Shown: piece after piece, positions 6,857 through 7,907 of the stretch
Position numbering within the stretch: the first letter of the stretch is position 1
Layout: every line of letters starts with the position of its first letter
NCBI GenBank assembly: GCA_031178585.1
Contig: JAPSIT010000070.1
Coordinates: forward strand, 1-7,907
From: Arthrobacter sp.
GTDB taxonomy: Bacteria > Actinomycetota > Actinomycetes > Actinomycetales > Micrococcaceae
DNA length: 7,907 nt
Direction of reading: 5' to 3'
Translations under genes and position numbers: made by a program
The notes under the pieces: generated by a model
What the model saw: the letters and a program-made list of their open reading frames with translations, nothing else
What the model was told of the DNA's origin: nothing
Database searches by the model: none

Positions 6857-7907
6857 ATGGCTTCTCAACGAGGAGAGTCGGCTGCACCGGTCAAGGCCGG
6901 GCGCAAAGGGCTGGACAAATCCCACTACCTTTACATCGCCGTCATCGCCGCCGTTATCCTGGGCGCCCTGGTGGGGCTGCTGTTTCCGGAAGTCGGAAAA
7001 TCCCTTAAGCCCCTCGGCGATGGGTTCATCAAGCTCATCAAGATGATGATCGCTCCGATCATCTTCTGCACCATCGTCCTGGGCATCGGCTCCATCGCCA
7101 AGGCCGCCACGGTCGGCAAGGTTGGCGGACTCGCCCTGGGCTACTTCGTCCTCATGTCGACATTCGCCCTTGGCATCGGCCTCGTGGTCGGCAACCTGAT
7201 CCACCCGGGCGAAGGCCTGAAGCTGGCGCCGTACGACCCCAGCAAGAAGGCTGAAACCGACAGCACCGTAGCCTTCCTCCTCGGCATCATCCCAGGCGAC
7301 ATTCCGGTCCTGCCTACGCTCTTCGCCGCCATCCTCGTGGGCTTTGCACTCCAGAAGATGGGCGCCCAAGGCGCCCCTGTGCTGAGGGCCATCGGCCACG
7401 GACAGGCTGTGGTGTTCCGCATCCTCATCATGATCATGTGGCTCGCTCCGGTCGGCGCCTTCGGCGCCATCGCCGCAGTTGTCGGTGCCACCGGCTTCCA
7501 GGCCATCGTGAGCATGTTCACGCTGATGGCCGCCTTCTACATCACCTGCGCGCTGTTCATCGTCGTGATCCTCGGCGGACTCCTGCAGGTGGTGGCAGGC
7601 GTGAACATCTTCAAGCTGATGAAGTACCTGGCACGCGAATACCTCCTCATCTTCTCCACTTCCTCCTCCGAGGCCGCGCTGCCCCGGCTGATCGCCAAGC
7701 TCGAGCACCTGGGTGTCTCCAAGCCGGTCGTCGGCGTCACCGTGCCCACTGGCTACTCCTTCAACCTTGACGGCACCGCGATCTACCTGACGATGGCCTC
7801 CCTCTTCGTGGCCAACGCCATGGGAACCCCGCTGGACCTCGGTGCCCAGGTCTCCCTGCTGATCTTCATGATCATCGCCTCCAAGGGTGCTGCCGGTGTC
7901 ACCGGCG
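6857..7907 (+). CDS. dctA: C4-dicarboxylate transporter DctA, N-terminal 350 residues (runs off the window)
   Basis: An open frame with no stop to the window end, giving 350 residues of a dicarboxylate/amino acid:cation symporter (SDF family; full length about 430-460). DctA imports succinate, fumarate and malate with protons or sodium. Seen: a charged 20-residue N-terminus, hydrophobic helices from residue 23 on, I-K-M-M-I-A-P-I-I-F at 61-70, the re-entrant serine motif S-T-S-S-S-E-A-A-L-P-R at 267-277, the helix-7 motif P-T-G-Y-S-F-N-L-D-G-T-A-I-Y at 297-310, and S-K-G-A-A-G-V-T-G at 342-350; these separate DctA from the glutamate transporters. The ATG has AAGGAG 7 nt upstream. The last core helices are missing from the window. 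Divergent from the kinase-regulator pair, its likely activator. Between I-I-P (144-146) and G-F-A-L (162-165) it is about seven residues shorter than E. coli DctA as I recall it. Confidence 0.94.
   Translation, partial: MASQRGESAAPVKAGRKGLDKSHYLYIAVIAAVILGALVGLLFPEVGKSLKPLGDGFIKLIKMMIAPIIFCTIVLGIGSIAKAATVGKVGGLALGYFVLMSTFALGIGLVVGNLIHPGEGLKLAPYDPSKKAETDSTVAFLLGIIPGDIPVLPTLFAAILVGFALQKMGAQGAPVLRAIGHGQAVVFRILIMIMWLAPVGAFGAIAAVVGATGFQAIVSMFTLMAAFYITCALFIVVILGGLLQVVAGVNIFKLMKYLAREYLLIFSTSSSEAALPRLIAKLEHLGVSKPVVGVTVPTGYSFNLDGTAIYLTMASLFVANAMGTPLDLGAQVSLLIFMIIASKGAAGVTG

Noticed and set aside
6836..7708. A 290-residue minus-strand frame opposite dctA
   Set aside because: It is Asp/Glu/His/Gly-rich low-complexity sequence, the mirror of hydrophobic codons in dctA, and no ribosome site or family supports it.

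Overview
The window is high-GC DNA from what is most likely an actinobacterium of the Arthrobacter/Micrococcaceae type. This is inferred from strong GC bias at third codon positions, use of GTG starts, clear purine-rich ribosome binding sites and the character of the proteins; no taxonomic search was possible. It holds two metabolic modules that meet tail to tail. Every long reading frame that obeys a coherent protein family is accounted for, and there is no gene-free stretch over 300 bases, no tRNA/rRNA, no mobile element and no CRISPR array.

Left module (1-4327), propionate catabolism by the methylcitrate cycle. On the minus strand runs a tightly packed operon: a GntR/FCD-family regulator (1576-2232), 2-methylcitrate dehydratase prpD (63-1583, start overlapping the regulator's stop by 8 nt), and the first 20 codons of methylisocitrate lyase prpB (1-62, GTG start directly abutting the prpD stop), which continues out of the window. 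Divergent from it on the plus strand is prpE (2405-4327), propionyl-CoA synthetase, which feeds the cycle. The 172-nt gap between the regulator and prpE carries a symmetric set of four TGTATACA-like boxes spaced 15, 64 and 15 bp centre to centre. They overlap predicted promoters on both sides and are the probable operators of the GntR protein. A hairpin at 4328-4351 separates prpE from the next, convergent, gene pair.

Right module (4362-7907), C4-dicarboxylate sensing and uptake. On the minus strand a CitA/DcuS-type membrane histidine kinase (5069-6715) and its CitB/DcuR-type response regulator (4362-5072) overlap by 4 nt (GTGA). Divergent from them is dctA (6857 to the window end, incomplete), a proton/sodium-coupled C4-dicarboxylate transporter. 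The 141-nt gap between kinase and dctA contains a candidate CRP/GlxR-type site. The natural reading is that the kinase senses external succinate/fumarate/malate and the regulator switches on dctA.

The modules are metabolically related: the methylcitrate cycle turns propionyl-CoA plus oxaloacetate into pyruvate and succinate, and dctA handles succinate and the precursors of oxaloacetate. I see no hidden undescribed system. The most interesting items are the four-box operator layout, the unusual ligand-site residues of the GntR regulator, the DcuS-like sensor residues of the kinase, and a short internal segment in DctA.
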